In this document: in pieces, positions 20,601 through 29,227 of the stretch
How the letters are laid out: each line of letters starts with the position of its first letter
Numbering within the stretch: position 1 is the first letter of the stretch
Translations under genes and position numbers: made by a program
Source of the DNA: Bifidobacterium cebidarum
GTDB lineage: Bacteria > Actinomycetota > Actinomycetes > Actinomycetales > Bifidobacteriaceae
Length of the DNA stretch: 64,000 bases
Direction of reading: 5' to 3'
NCBI RefSeq assembly: GCF_009193305.1
Contig: NZ_WBVS01000006.1
Location: 90,029 to 154,028 of the forward strand
The notes under the pieces: generated by a model
The model's database searches: none
Told to the model about the DNA's origin: nothing
Seen by the model: only the letters and a program-made list of their open reading frames with translations

Positions 20601-22555
20601 AAGCCGAACGCAACGCGCAGCTACTGTCACTTGACCCACAGGTGCTTGAACGGCTGCTCGGTACCACCAATATGGCTCAAGTCCTGGATCCTGATGTTAT
20701 TCGCTCTGTGACACAGGAGCTGGCGGAACGCACGTTCTGGAATGAACTGTCCGAGGATGATATCGCCGGTCGGATCACTCGATATGCGAAAACCCACGGA
20801 CCATTCACCACCGGGCAAATCATCGATGATTTACGCATTACTGCGGATGATGCGGTGCACGAATTGGACAGACTGGCCAGTGCCGGCGAGCTGCTCAAAG
20901 GGCATTTTATTGATGCTGCTGTCTCTTCCTCAGTATCGCTTTCCGATGAAGCGCAATCGCGGCAGATGCAGCAATCGCAACAGTGGCTGCATAAGGATGT
21001 GTTCCGGCGCATCCGCCAACGCTCGTTGGCCAAGGCGCGCAAAACCATCAAACCGGTGGAGCCATCGACCTATCAGATGTTCCTACTTGAGAGGCAAGGC
21101 ATCGGTCCGGTTGGCGGTGAACGATACGAAGGCGCTGATGGGCTGATGCGCGTCATCGAACAGCTGGAAGGCTTGACGCTACCGGCTGCGCTTTGGGAAT
21201 CCGCCGTATTCCCGGCCCGCGTGCGCGACTATCAGCCGGCGCTGTTGGACGAGCTGCTGACCTCAGGAGACGTGGTTTGGGTGGGTTCCAAAGCCGGAGC
21301 AACAGGTGCGACGGAAGCAGGGGAAGTCGCTTTCCATCCAGTGGATTCCGTGTTGCTGCCAGTCGAATCACGTATGGCGGATTCCTTGCCGGGCAACGAG
21401 GTTAGTGCCGATGATGATGAGTCGGCCACGATGCCGCAGGCCATTCTTTCAGCGCTTTCGACAGGCGGAGCCTTCCATGCGCGTCAGTTGATGGATGCCG
21501 CCAAACGTGTCTGGAATGAAACCGCCGAACCGGATATCAATCCGGAAACCGGCGAAATCATCCCTCAGGAATGGAGCGATCAGCAGTTCAAAGAGGCATT
21601 GTGGAGTCTGGTCTGGCAAGGGATGGTCACCAATTCGAGTTTCACACCTGTGAGGTCGCTGGCTGCAAGCTCTGCCGTGCAGGGAAGCAGACGTAAATCC
21701 ACGGTTTCTCGGCGGCGGGGAAGAGTCATGCCGATTCGTCGCGCGACTACGGATATGACCTTGTCCGGGTTATGGTCGCTGACGGCTGCAGTCATGGATA
21801 ATGATGAGGTTGATGCTGATACGCGTTCGTCGGACACCATGCAGTCCATGCAAGCCAAACGCGCGCTCGCCACGGTGGAAGTGCTGCTGGATCGTTACGG
21901 CGTTATCGCACAACCGCTGGTGGATCAGGAACATGTGCCGGGCGGCTATTCAGCGCTGTATCCGCTATTGAAGCGCATGGAGGAACATGGCCGGCTGATA
22001 CGAGGCATGTTCGTGCGCGGGTTCGGTGCCGCGCAGTTCGCCGAGCGGGAGACTGTGGACGCATTACGTCACCCATTGGAAAGCCGTGAACAGACTGTGG
22101 TGGCATTGAGCGTGTTGGATCCCGCGAATCTGAGCGGCACGGCCGTCGTCTGGCCTCGAGTCAGCGGCGACGCTATCAAACCCACGCGCCGAGCTGGTTC
22201 GCTGGTGGTCTTGGGCTCGCAAGGGCCATTGTTGTATGCCACGGTGAAATCCAAACATCTGACGGTATTCCAATCACACGTTCAGAACGATGCTGTTGCT
22301 GTTGATGCTGCCGATACCGGTGCTGACAATCATGCAGCGGAAACGGCGGATGGAAATGATTCAAGGATTCCGGCCGAAATCATGATGCGTAAAGCCGTCA
22401 CCGAACTGGCGTATGCATTGCAGCGTGACGGTTCCGGACCGGTAACCTTCAGCGACGTGAACGGCGAACCATTGAATGCTCGTCATCCCCTCGCCCGCAC
22501 GCTCCACCAAGCCGGCTTCGTGCCAGTGCCTCAGGGTATGCGGCTGTACCAGTAG
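17618..22555 (+). CDS. lhr: Large ATP-dependent DNA helicase Lhr
   Basis: Superfamily 2 helicase of 1645 aa, the length of full Lhr. The Walker A motif is APTGSGKT at residues 44-51, the Walker B motif is VDEIHAM, and the SAT motif is GLSATVN. The C-terminal helicase motifs are TTLVFVNSRG, AHHGSVSKDRR and TSSLELGIDMG with QRVGRADH. The Lhr winged-helix/core region and a long C-terminal domain follow. Lhr translocates 3'-5' and unwinds RNA:DNA hybrids; it is linked to DNA repair in actinobacteria. The chosen ATG is the one reached by the leaderless promoter; an ATG 21 codons upstream lies within it. Confidence 0.95.
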   Translation: MCESLNLFAEPTRQWFMHAFGRPTEAQDQAWPAIGSGDNVLVIAPTGSGKTLAAFLAAIDRLMGHGGAKRTRSRRTGVRVLYISPLKALAVDVAKNLERPLEGIAAQCEAEGLSAPAITIANRSGDTTPQERRRIAAHPPDILVTTPESLYLLLTSKASRILATVETVIVDEIHAMAGTKRGAHLALSLERLENLVAESRRREAMDDANNAAMQKMDDNDSESQPSARIQRIGLSATVNPPEEAARFLGGGRPVTIINPGGRPAMDLKMVEPLENMRDLQSANAKHRAGGVDAERMPQISGVTPAMQRLAERKGIVDSGNDSSAITGARGDRTAGSIWPVVERSILDEILAHHTTLVFVNSRGVAEKLTARLNDMYAERQKPAASADGISKDADPWVVGPGSPEGREGFAVHYDAVVGSTTMLVGSHDGDDVIAMAHHGSVSKDRRKMIEERLKRGELRCVVATSSLELGIDMGSVDLVIQVDTPLSVSSGLQRVGRADHQVGGVSHALFYPLTRQQIVTSAASLESMMARDIEPLAVPRNPLDVLAQQTVAAASMHNLKADEWYAAVRRSAPFAELPRDMFDAVIGMMAGAYNTEEFSAFKPRLMWDKESGVISARPGAQKIAVTSGGTIPDRGLYTVVLPESDAGKGQRRVGELDEEMVYESRVGDVITLGTSSWQIQEITRDRVVVTPAPGRTARLPFWHGEGAGRDYGFSRTIGRFLRETTAGLELPSGAPMEEHRHHATTEGRPRPNFTLTITHRLQHDGLDSNAIVNLAGLLAEQQAATGVVPDDKTLVVERTRDEDGGWRIVLLSPFGRRVHEPWAMAISCRLATRYGFDGQAYAADDGIVIQLPDGEGHIPVADLFLFDPEDLKADVERQVGESVLFAARFRECAARSLFMPRSDPGRRVPLWQQRLRAAQLLQSARTAKNFPLLLETARECLQDVYDMPALHEVMTGLEAGNIVIKDVETETPSPFAENILFGFVGAVMYQYDQPQAERNAQLLSLDPQVLERLLGTTNMAQVLDPDVIRSVTQELAERTFWNELSEDDIAGRITRYAKTHGPFTTGQIIDDLRITADDAVHELDRLASAGELLKGHFIDAAVSSSVSLSDEAQSRQMQQSQQWLHKDVFRRIRQRSLAKARKTIKPVEPSTYQMFLLERQGIGPVGGERYEGADGLMRVIEQLEGLTLPAALWESAVFPARVRDYQPALLDELLTSGDVVWVGSKAGATGATEAGEVAFHPVDSVLLPVESRMADSLPGNEVSADDDESATMPQAILSALSTGGAFHARQLMDAAKRVWNETAEPDINPETGEIIPQEWSDQQFKEALWSLVWQGMVTNSSFTPVRSLAASSAVQGSRRKSTVSRRRGRVMPIRRATTDMTLSGLWSLTAAVMDNDEVDADTRSSDTMQSMQAKRALATVEVLLDRYGVIAQPLVDQEHVPGGYSALYPLLKRMEEHGRLIRGMFVRGFGAAQFAERETVDALRHPLESREQTVVALSVLDPANLSGTAVVWPRVSGDAIKPTRRAGSLVVLGSQGPLLYATVKSKHLTVFQSHVQNDAVAVDAADTGADNHAAETADGNDSRIPAEIMMRKAVTELAYALQRDGSGPVTFSDVNGEPLNARHPLARTLHQAGFVPVPQGMRLYQ

Positions 22556-22592
22556 CATCGCGAAAAACGTGGTGCCTGAGAGAAAAAAGAAG

Positions 22593-22633
22593 CAGGTCTG
22601 TCTTTCCGTAGATACAATCGGAAGACAGACCTG
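22593..22633. terminator. Terminator between convergent lhr and the Fe-ADH gene
   Basis: Stem of CAGGTCTGTCTT-CCG with its complement (one bulged base) and a 10-nt loop. On the minus strand it is followed by CTTCTTTTTTCTC, so it clearly serves the dehydrogenase gene and possibly lhr. Confidence 0.85.
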
Positions 22634-22667
22634 TACTTGTAAGGCTTATGTGACTGAGGGTTGCGGC

Positions 22668-23807
22668 CTAGTACAGCTCTTCAAAGATCTTGCGCACGCG
22701 GGCGGCGTCAAGCGGCACGAAATTGTTGCGCATCAGTCGCGCCTGCGTGGTCATCACACGTTCGGTGAACTCCGGCAGATCCTCGCGCGTCACACCATAC
22801 TCGTGTAACGCCTTCTTCGGCAGCAGCTGGTTGATGAGCGCCTCCAGCTCGTCATACACATTGGCCACATCGCAGTCGAGCAGATCGGCGAGCACTGCGT
22901 TCAGCTTGGCGATTTCGCCATCCGACTTGATCTCCATGTAGTTGCGCAGCACGCCGGTGAACATTGCATAGTTCGATTCGCCGTGCGGCACATGATATTT
23001 GCCGCCCAGCTGATAGCTCAGCGCGTGCACGGCTGCGCAACCGCCGGTGTCGAAGCTGATGCCCGCGTAGTCGGAGGCGATGAGGAAGTCGTTCATCAGT
23101 TCGTTTCGCTTGGCGCGGCGCTCGCTGCTGCCGATCGGTCCCGCGGCGACGATGGCCTTGTAGCCGTTGACGATCATCTTCATGGCTTCGTAGCCGAACA
23201 GACGCGTGTATGGCGTGGAGTTAGGGGAGAGCGTGGATTCGACCGAATGCACGAGCGCATCCAGCGAGCTCGTCATAAAGACGTGATCCGGCAGACCGTA
23301 GAGCAGTTCGGGGATGAGCACGGCATGGTCGGCGAACATCTCCGGTCCGGCGATGCCCGCCTTGCAGCCGAGGCGCGTGCGGTTGATGGCAGCGATTTCG
23401 GTGACCTCGCTGCCGGTGCCGCAGGTGGTGGGCACTAGTACAAGACCGACCTTGCGCTTGAAATCCGGCAGATGGTCAATCACATCATCGATGCTGGCGC
23501 CACCGGCCACGGCTACGATCTTCGACATATCCATCACCGCGCCGCCGCCGATGGCGACGATACGGTTGTACTCGAACTGGCCGGCATCCTGGATGATGGC
23601 GTCGATCATCACGTCGGTCGGTTCCTGATTGCCGTATTTGTTCACCAACAGCACGTTCGCGCCGTTGAGGTAAGGCTTCAGGAACTGGTCATGAATCATG
23701 CCGATGCTGACCACCAAGTCATCGGGTCCAAGTTCGAACGCTTCGGCAAACTCCTTGACCGTGGCGAACTGGTAGATGTCTTTGGGTCCTACGGTAAGCA
23801 TCTTCAT
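22668..23807 (-). CDS. Iron-containing alcohol dehydrogenase, 4-hydroxybutyrate dehydrogenase-like
   Basis: Group III Fe-ADH, 379 aa, that would reduce succinic semialdehyde to 4-hydroxybutyrate (or a related aldehyde) with NAD(P)H. The metal ligands are all present: Asp183, His187, His261 and His275. The dinucleotide site is AIGGGAVMDMSK and the PTTCGTGSEVT signature is intact. From memory, the N terminus (KMLTVGPKDIYQF) and the HGE-NY segment near residue 275 resemble the clostridial 4-hydroxybutyrate dehydrogenase more than lactaldehyde or butanol enzymes. The GGAGGA site 8 nt before the ATG fixes the start. It is a single-gene unit with its own terminator, so the pathway context is missing. 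Confidence 0.9.
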   Translation of the reverse strand: MKMLTVGPKDIYQFATVKEFAEAFELGPDDLVVSIGMIHDQFLKPYLNGANVLLVNKYGNQEPTDVMIDAIIQDAGQFEYNRIVAIGGGAVMDMSKIVAVAGGASIDDVIDHLPDFKRKVGLVLVPTTCGTGSEVTEIAAINRTRLGCKAGIAGPEMFADHAVLIPELLYGLPDHVFMTSSLDALVHSVESTLSPNSTPYTRLFGYEAMKMIVNGYKAIVAAGPIGSSERRAKRNELMNDFLIASDYAGISFDTGGCAAVHALSYQLGGKYHVPHGESNYAMFTGVLRNYMEIKSDGEIAKLNAVLADLLDCDVANVYDELEALINQLLPKKALHEYGVTREDLPEFTERVMTTQARLMRNNFVPLDAARVRKIFEELY

Positions 23808-23896
23808 GGTGCAATCCTCCGTTGTCTGGATGATGTTCGGATATTGCGCCCGATGCTAACCCCGCTTCATGTCGGTGATGTTGCTTGTAGTTGTGA

Positions 23897-24295
23897 CTAC
23901 AGAAGAACAGCAATGATGAGGAAGATGAGGGAAAGAGCCGGCAAAGTGAATTGCTTGACAGCGGCTGTGCACTTGTCTGGGCTACCGGTAAACAACACGA
24001 GTGCAGCGAGCGCCATGGATACCGTGCCGGCTGCCATCAGTGTAATGCCAACGGTTTGTTGAGTTTGTTGACCGAACAAGGTGATTAGTGCGCCGGCTGC
24101 AGTCATGATGCCGAAGAAGAGGTTGTAGAAGCCCTGATTGTAGGCCATCTCCTTAGTTGCTTCGGCTTCTTCGATTGAGGTGATGGAGAAAGTCTTCATG
24201 GTGCTCGGTTCAGTCCATCGGAATGATTCCAGAACGAAAATCAGTACATGCAACAGGCCTGCCAGCACTGCGAAAACGCATGATGCGATAAGCAT
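23897..24295 (-). CDS. DUF1304 family small membrane protein
   Basis: A 132-aa protein with four hydrophobic segments. The first (MLIASCVFAVLAGLLHVLIFVLESFRWTEP) has the H-FxLE-xxW pattern of DUF1304. The YNQGFYNLFFGIMTAAG loop, with its NQGxYN motif, is also typical. The function is unknown. GGAGAG lies 8 nt before the start. It stands alone, upstream of the dehydrogenase on the same strand. Confidence 0.87.
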   Translation of the reverse strand: MLIASCVFAVLAGLLHVLIFVLESFRWTEPSTMKTFSITSIEEAEATKEMAYNQGFYNLFFGIMTAAGALITLFGQQTQQTVGITLMAAGTVSMALAALVLFTGSPDKCTAAVKQFTLPALSLIFLIIAVLL

Positions 24296-24881
24296 AAAAT
24301 GTCTCTCCTCTCACAACTTGGGACGGCTAAAGTCTAGCAAGCAAAGCGAACTGGATAGCCTGCGATGTACACCGGTTATGCCAGCAATCGCGGTTGTGGA
24401 CAGGAATATCAAGCCCATTGAGGATTTCTCGCCATCAGGTTTATGGCGGCTTCGGGTACTGGATCTTCTAGCGCTGCCGTAAAAGTGTTGAATGTGTTGG
24501 AAGCCGATCGCAAGGTTGTTTCTTTACTGATTTCGTGACGCGCGGCATCAATGAGATGCTGTGTGGTCCATTGAGAGGCTTTACTATGAACGAGCTTTCT
24601 TCGTGTGATTCTGATTCGGCTGTTTGGGATGACTAAGTAACCTTTTGCTAGTTTGAAGGGTCGCTGCGCTGGTTTCCGTAAGCTTCGTCAGTTGTGTTTT
24701 TATGGTAATGACGCCGTTTTGGTGACGTTCGCGAAATTCGTTGATTGCCGTTGATTTTCACTATTCCCCGCGGTCATTGTGTCCCGGCTGTGTCCACATC
24801 GGCGCAGGTGTTCCCCAGTCAAATGAGCCGCAATGACTGAGGAACGGCGACAACCGGCTATGAGACATTCGTTCAGGGCAC
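24296..24881. other. Gene-free stretch with probable gene remnants
   Basis: 586 nt without a convincing gene, lower in GC than both flanks. Two tiny plus-strand frames are visible. One at about 24442-24537 reads MAASGTGSSSAAVKVLNVLEADR and then stops; it loosely resembles the N terminus of an IclR-type regulator. The other at about 24585-24635 reads MNELSSCDSDSAVWDD. Both look like decayed fragments. The stretch borders the GC-rich island and may be an old insertion scar. Confidence 0.4.
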
Positions 24882-25769
24882 TCATGCGAGACGTGATCTG
24901 AACGCAGCTTTCCATCGTCCCCTTGTGCGCTCCACATGCAGCGAGATGCCAAACATCGATGCAAGACGTTTGTCGGTGAGTCCTTCGCCTATCGGTCCGG
25001 CGAACGTGATGGTTCCCGGTGTCGTGTTGCCGTCGAGCGTGGCGTAGATGCGCGGATGCGCGTCAAGATATATCACGCACTTGTGTTCCGTCATGCGGCC
25101 CATCATCGCGATATGGTCGAATCCGGCGGGGATGTCCTCCACCTGATGTGTGACGAGCAGCATCGTGCGGTCGTCCCGTCGCGAGGCCAATGCCGACAGT
25201 TCCCGCAGCACCGTTTCGCGTCCGCCCAGATCGAGACCGGTGGTCGGCTCGTCGAAGATCAGCAGATCCGCCGGCGAGACGAGCGCGCGGGAGATCATCA
25301 CCCTCGTACGCTCGCCTTCGGACAGGTTATGCCACCGTTTGCCGGCCAGATATGCGACGCCGAACCGGCGCATCATCGCATACGCTTTCTCATACGCCTC
25401 GTCGGCCGAATACCCCGATCCCCGTGAAATCCCCGAGGCGACGACCGTGAGCGGATTCATCTCCGGCCCAACACTGCGACCGAACGCCGCCGAGACGGTG
25501 ACCACACGGGCGCGACGGCGTTCCGGATCCGAGCCCGCGACGGTCCGGCCCCCGAGGACGTGCAGTTCGCCGACGTTGGGATAGGTGCGCATCGCGATCA
25601 TCTCCAGCAGCGTGGATTTCCCCACTCCGTTCGGCCCGAACAGCACCCACCGTCCGCCGGCGGCAATGGTGAGGTTCACGTCGGCAAGGATCAGTCGCCG
25701 ATTGCGGTAATAGCCCACCGACCGTGCGCGTACTGCCGCATCATAGGTTGTTCCATCGAGCAGGGTCAT
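24882..25769 (-). CDS. Orphan ABC transporter ATP-binding protein
   Basis: A 295-aa ABC ATPase with Walker A (GPNGVGKST), signature motif (LSEGERTRV), Walker B (LLIFDEPTTGLD) and H-loop (VTHQVEDIP). The order and spacing resemble the single-domain ModF/YlmA-like ATPases. The ATG overlaps the stop of the upstream MFS gene by 4 bp (ATGA at 25766-25769), so the two are translationally coupled. No permease with ABC topology is encoded nearby, which is unusual. The minus-strand open frame extends upstream through the MFS gene as a shadow; the coupled ATG is the sensible start. Confidence 0.88.
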   Translation of the reverse strand: MTLLDGTTYDAAVRARSVGYYRNRRLILADVNLTIAAGGRWVLFGPNGVGKSTLLEMIAMRTYPNVGELHVLGGRTVAGSDPERRRARVVTVSAAFGRSVGPEMNPLTVVASGISRGSGYSADEAYEKAYAMMRRFGVAYLAGKRWHNLSEGERTRVMISRALVSPADLLIFDEPTTGLDLGGRETVLRELSALASRRDDRTMLLVTHQVEDIPAGFDHIAMMGRMTEHKCVIYLDAHPRIYATLDGNTTPGTITFAGPIGEGLTDKRLASMFGISLHVERTRGRWKAAFRSRLA

Positions 25770-27016
25770 CGTTTCACTCCCGTACCCCGTCCGACGATGA
25801 CGCCGATGGCGGTCTGCGCGACGGCTAGTATGGCCAGCATGATGAGTACCGTGCGCCATCCCGAAGTGATGTCGTAGAGCGTTCCGGCCAACGTGGGGCC
25901 GACCGCGGCGAGCAGGTAGCCGACGCATTGCGCCATGCCCGACAGTTGCGTCGTCTCCTCGGTGGTCGAGGTCTTCAATCCGATCAGGGAGAGCGCCACG
26001 ACAAGGGAGCATCCCGAGCCGATGCTGGCGATGACGATCCACAGCAAGTCGAGCTGCGGCGCGAACGCCAGTCCGAGCGCGCCGATGGCCAACGGCACAC
26101 TGGCGACGACAACGGCGGCGACCTGGCTGTCGCCTTTCAGCAGCACGGGGATGAGCAGTCCCATGACGATGCCGACAAGTTGGAACACCGCCAGATGCCA
26201 GCCGGTCCGGTCGGCGGGCACGCCGAAGGAGACCTCGATGGTGGGCAGCCAGGTGACGCACACGTAATAGTTCACGGATTGCAGCCCCATGAACAGAGTG
26301 ACGGCCCATGCCTCCGGCTTCTTCCACATGGAGACGCGGCGGGACCGGGTCGTCGGGGCCGAACCCCGTCGATCGTCGGATCGCGCCTCGACGACGGTTC
26401 CCGCACCCACGGCCGTCCTTGGCGCGTTCACCCGCGAACGCCACAGCCACAGCAGCGTGACGGTTCCGGCGGGAACGGCCCAGATGCCGAGCGTGCCACG
26501 CCATCCGATCGCATCGGACAGGGGCAATGTCACGGCCGAAGCAAACGCGGCCATGCCGGTCATACATGCGGAGTAGATGCCGGTGGCCAGTGATGTGCGA
26601 CCGGGATAGTCGCGTTTGACTATGGCCGGCACCAGAACGTTGCCCACCGCGATCGAACAGCCGATGACAAGCGTGCCGACCCACAGTCCGGTGGTGCCGC
26701 ACGTCGAACGGATCACGATGCCGAGCGTCAGGAACGCCATCGCGACCAGCACGGTACGTTCGATGCCGAGGCGTTCGGCGATGCGGTGCACCATCGGGGA
26801 GACAAGGGCGAACGCGAAGATGGGCAACGAGCCGAGCAGTCCCTGCATCGTCGCATTGAGATGTTCGGACGTTCCTATTCGAGGCAGCAGCGGGCCGACG
26901 GATGTGAGCGGGGCACGCAGGTTCAGTGCGACGACGAAGACCAGCGCGGTCAGGATCGCCGTGACGAATCGCGATGCCGACGATGGGGTGAGATGACGTT
27001 CTGTTGTCTGTTCCAT
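25766..27016 (-). CDS. MFS transporter, CynX/NimT-like
   Basis: A 416-aa major facilitator carrier with 12 hydrophobic segments. The N-terminal VALNLRAPLTSVGPLLPRI segment is a hallmark of the CynX/NimT group (cyanate or nitroimidazole carriers in other bacteria), but the substrate here is unknown. It lies 66 bp downstream of the TetR gene and overlaps the ABC ATPase gene by 4 bp, so tetR-MFS-ATPase is probably one transcript. GC content is higher than in the core genes. No ribosome site is obvious before the ATG. Confidence 0.87.
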   Translation of the reverse strand: MEQTTERHLTPSSASRFVTAILTALVFVVALNLRAPLTSVGPLLPRIGTSEHLNATMQGLLGSLPIFAFALVSPMVHRIAERLGIERTVLVAMAFLTLGIVIRSTCGTTGLWVGTLVIGCSIAVGNVLVPAIVKRDYPGRTSLATGIYSACMTGMAAFASAVTLPLSDAIGWRGTLGIWAVPAGTVTLLWLWRSRVNAPRTAVGAGTVVEARSDDRRGSAPTTRSRRVSMWKKPEAWAVTLFMGLQSVNYYVCVTWLPTIEVSFGVPADRTGWHLAVFQLVGIVMGLLIPVLLKGDSQVAAVVVASVPLAIGALGLAFAPQLDLLWIVIASIGSGCSLVVALSLIGLKTSTTEETTQLSGMAQCVGYLLAAVGPTLAGTLYDITSGWRTVLIMLAILAVAQTAIGVIVGRGTGVKR

Positions 27017-27082
27017 GATGATCGATAGATGAGTGATGGGTATCTGTGTGATGATGAAGTTGATTCGTACAAGGGTCGTTCG

Positions 27083-27628
27083 TTATCGTCCGTCGGGGAT
27101 CCGAGCGGCGATGGCGTTGAGGTTCTCGGCGACCGCCGCGATGATCTCGTCGTCGCTTTGCCCGCCCTCCAACTTGAGCAGTCCGAGCGAGTGGAGCGCA
27201 CCGGCTATGGAGAAGACGGCGGCGATGCGCTCGTGCTCATTCGCCGCTCGGGCGGAATACCGTTCGACGAGCGTCGCTTCGATTTTGCGGAACATGGCTT
27301 CGGGACGGTCCTCGAACAGGATGCGCAGATCATCGATCTGGCTGTCGATGGCCGGTCTCCAGCCGTTGAGGAACGCGAGTGGATCGGACAGGATCTTGTC
27401 CTTGGCGGGGTAATGCTCCAGCATCGCGTCGATGGTCTCGTCCTCGAGTTTGTCGTTGAGGTCGTAGACGTCGAGGTAATGCTTGTAGAACGTGCTCGGG
27501 TTGACGAGAGCAAGGTCGCAGATGTCCTTGACTTTGACCTTTGAGACCGGAACTCCCGATGCCCGCAGGCGCAGAAACGCCTCGCGGATCGCCTTGCGGG
27601 TCTTGATGATGCGCAGATCGGTCACCAT
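27083..27628 (-). CDS. TetR/AcrR family transcriptional regulator
   Basis: A 181-aa regulator. The helix-turn-helix lies at residues about 10-55: TRKAIREAFLRL, then VSKVKVKDICDLALVNPSTFYKHYLDVYDL. The C-terminal ligand domain is variable, and the C-terminal part resembles TetR_C-type domains of small Firmicute/actinobacterial regulators. It is divergent from the DHA2 efflux gene, with a 32-bp palindrome between them, so it very likely controls both directions. It also probably leads the MFS-ATPase transcript on its own strand. Confidence 0.9.
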   Translation of the reverse strand: MVTDLRIIKTRKAIREAFLRLRASGVPVSKVKVKDICDLALVNPSTFYKHYLDVYDLNDKLEDETIDAMLEHYPAKDKILSDPLAFLNGWRPAIDSQIDDLRILFEDRPEAMFRKIEATLVERYSARAANEHERIAAVFSIAGALHSLGLLKLEGGQSDDEIIAAVAENLNAIAARIPDGR

Positions 27629-27683
27629 GTCCCCTTTCGTTTGTCGGTAGCGTCCATCCCCTCACCGGCTTGTAAGCCGCGTG

Positions 27684-27715
27684 TTATGCAATGATTCAGT
27701 CGAATCATTGCATAA
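27684..27715. promoter_or_regulatory. 32-bp palindrome, probable TetR operator
   Basis: Arms TTATGCAATGATTC (27684-27697) and its exact reverse complement (27702-27715) surround a 4-bp centre. It lies 55 bp upstream of the TetR start and 99 bp upstream of the DHA2 efflux start. A second, smaller dyad GTTGA-ATAA-TCAAC is at 27776-27789, close to the efflux gene. Confidence 0.7.
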
Positions 27716-27814
27716 GCGAAGAATGTCGCATATCGGTGGTTGCCATCCATTGCGTTTCGATAATAATTGATGCTCGTTGAATAATCAACAACTATTGCTT
27801 ATCGGAGTGTTATT

Positions 27815-29227
27815 GTGAAACTTGGCATCAACAGGAAACAATGGATCATGGTCATCGTGCTGCTCATGGGCACACTGCTGGCCGTGCTCAACATGTCGGT
27901 GGTCACGCCGGCATTGCCGTCCATCATGAAGGACCTCGGCGTGGATTCCACCACCGTGCAGTGGCTGTCCAGCGGCTACTCGCTGGTCGAGGCGATGGTC
28001 ATCCCGCTCGCCGCGTTCCTCATGGGACGCTTCTCCACCCGCAGGCTGTTCATCGGCTGCATCTCATTGTTTGCGGCCGGCAGCCTCGTCGCCGCATTCG
28101 CGCCGACATTCCCCCTGCTCATGGTCGGCCGGGTGCTGCAGGCCCTGTGCACCGGCGCGATCATGCCGATGGTCACCGCAGTGATCCTGCTCGTGTTCCC
28201 CAAGGAAAGCCGAGGCACGGCAATGGGAATCACCGGACTGGTCGTCGGCTTCGCGCCGGCGCTCGGCCCGTCCGTCTCCGGCGTGATCATCGACTCGTTC
28301 GGCTGGCGCACGCTGTTCGTCATCATGGCGGTCGTCTCGCTGATCGTCATCGCGTTGGCCGCCGTCTACCTGCGCAACTTCGACGGCTTCCAGCCGGGCG
28401 CGTTCGACCCCGTCTCCGTGCTGCTTTCCTCGATCGGTCTGGCATGCCTGCTGTACGGGCTGTCCACGTTCACGTCCACCAGCAACATGGTGCTCACCGT
28501 CCTGCTGATCGTCATCGGCGTGCTGCTCGTCGCCGTGTTCGTGCGTCGACAGCTCAAGGCGAAGGAGCCGATGCTGCGCGTCGGCATCCTCGCCAACCGC
28601 ACCTATGCACATTCGGTGATCATCGTGGCATGCATGCAGGCCGCCCTCATGGGCTGCAACGTCATGGTGCCGATGTTCATCCAGACCGTACTCGGCGCAT
28701 CCGCCACCGCCAGCGGGCTCGCCATGCTTCCCGGCGCCCTCATCGGCGCATGCTGCGGTATCGTCTCGGGCCGCCTGTTCGACAAATACGGCATCCGCAA
28801 GGTCGCCCTGCCCGGCCTGACGGTCATGACCATCGGCGGCGTGCTCATGGCGCTGCTCGGCGCAGACGCCTCGGTCGTCCTCACGGCATGCGCCTACACC
28901 GTGCTCTACGCGGGACTCATGTTCGCCATGACCCCGGTGAACACCTGGGGCATCAACGCGCTCGACAACGAAAACATCGGACACGCGCAGAGCGTGACCA
29001 ACACCGTCGGACAGATCGCCTCCTCGATGGGCACCGCCCTCATCGTATCCATCTCCGCGCTGTCCGCCACCCTCGCTCCCACCGCCACCGAACACGCGCA
29101 ATCCATACTCGGCTCGACGCTGGCGTTCGTCGCCATCGCGGTCATCCTCGCGGCCGCCCTCATCACGGCGCTTCTGACGACGCGGACGCGCCGGGGCGCG
29201 ACGAAACGGATCCTCGCCGGACAGTGA
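27815..29227 (+). CDS. DHA2-type MFS multidrug efflux transporter
   Basis: A 470-aa carrier with about 14 hydrophobic segments, the number typical of EmrB/QacA (DHA2) drug:H+ antiporters. The NMSVVTPALPSIMKDLGVDSTTVQWLSSGYSLVEAMVIPLAAFLMGRF region is the classic TM1-TM2 motif set, and the antiporter motif C appears as GFAPALGPSVSGVI. A GTG start at 27815 follows GGAG at about 8 nt. The divergent TetR gene and palindrome suggest substrate-induced expression. The lipocalin-like enzyme gene follows after 47 bp, presumably on the same transcript. Confidence 0.92.
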   Translation: MKLGINRKQWIMVIVLLMGTLLAVLNMSVVTPALPSIMKDLGVDSTTVQWLSSGYSLVEAMVIPLAAFLMGRFSTRRLFIGCISLFAAGSLVAAFAPTFPLLMVGRVLQALCTGAIMPMVTAVILLVFPKESRGTAMGITGLVVGFAPALGPSVSGVIIDSFGWRTLFVIMAVVSLIVIALAAVYLRNFDGFQPGAFDPVSVLLSSIGLACLLYGLSTFTSTSNMVLTVLLIVIGVLLVAVFVRRQLKAKEPMLRVGILANRTYAHSVIIVACMQAALMGCNVMVPMFIQTVLGASATASGLAMLPGALIGACCGIVSGRLFDKYGIRKVALPGLTVMTIGGVLMALLGADASVVLTACAYTVLYAGLMFAMTPVNTWGINALDNENIGHAQSVTNTVGQIASSMGTALIVSISALSATLAPTATEHAQSILGSTLAFVAIAVILAAALITALLTTRTRRGATKRILAGQ

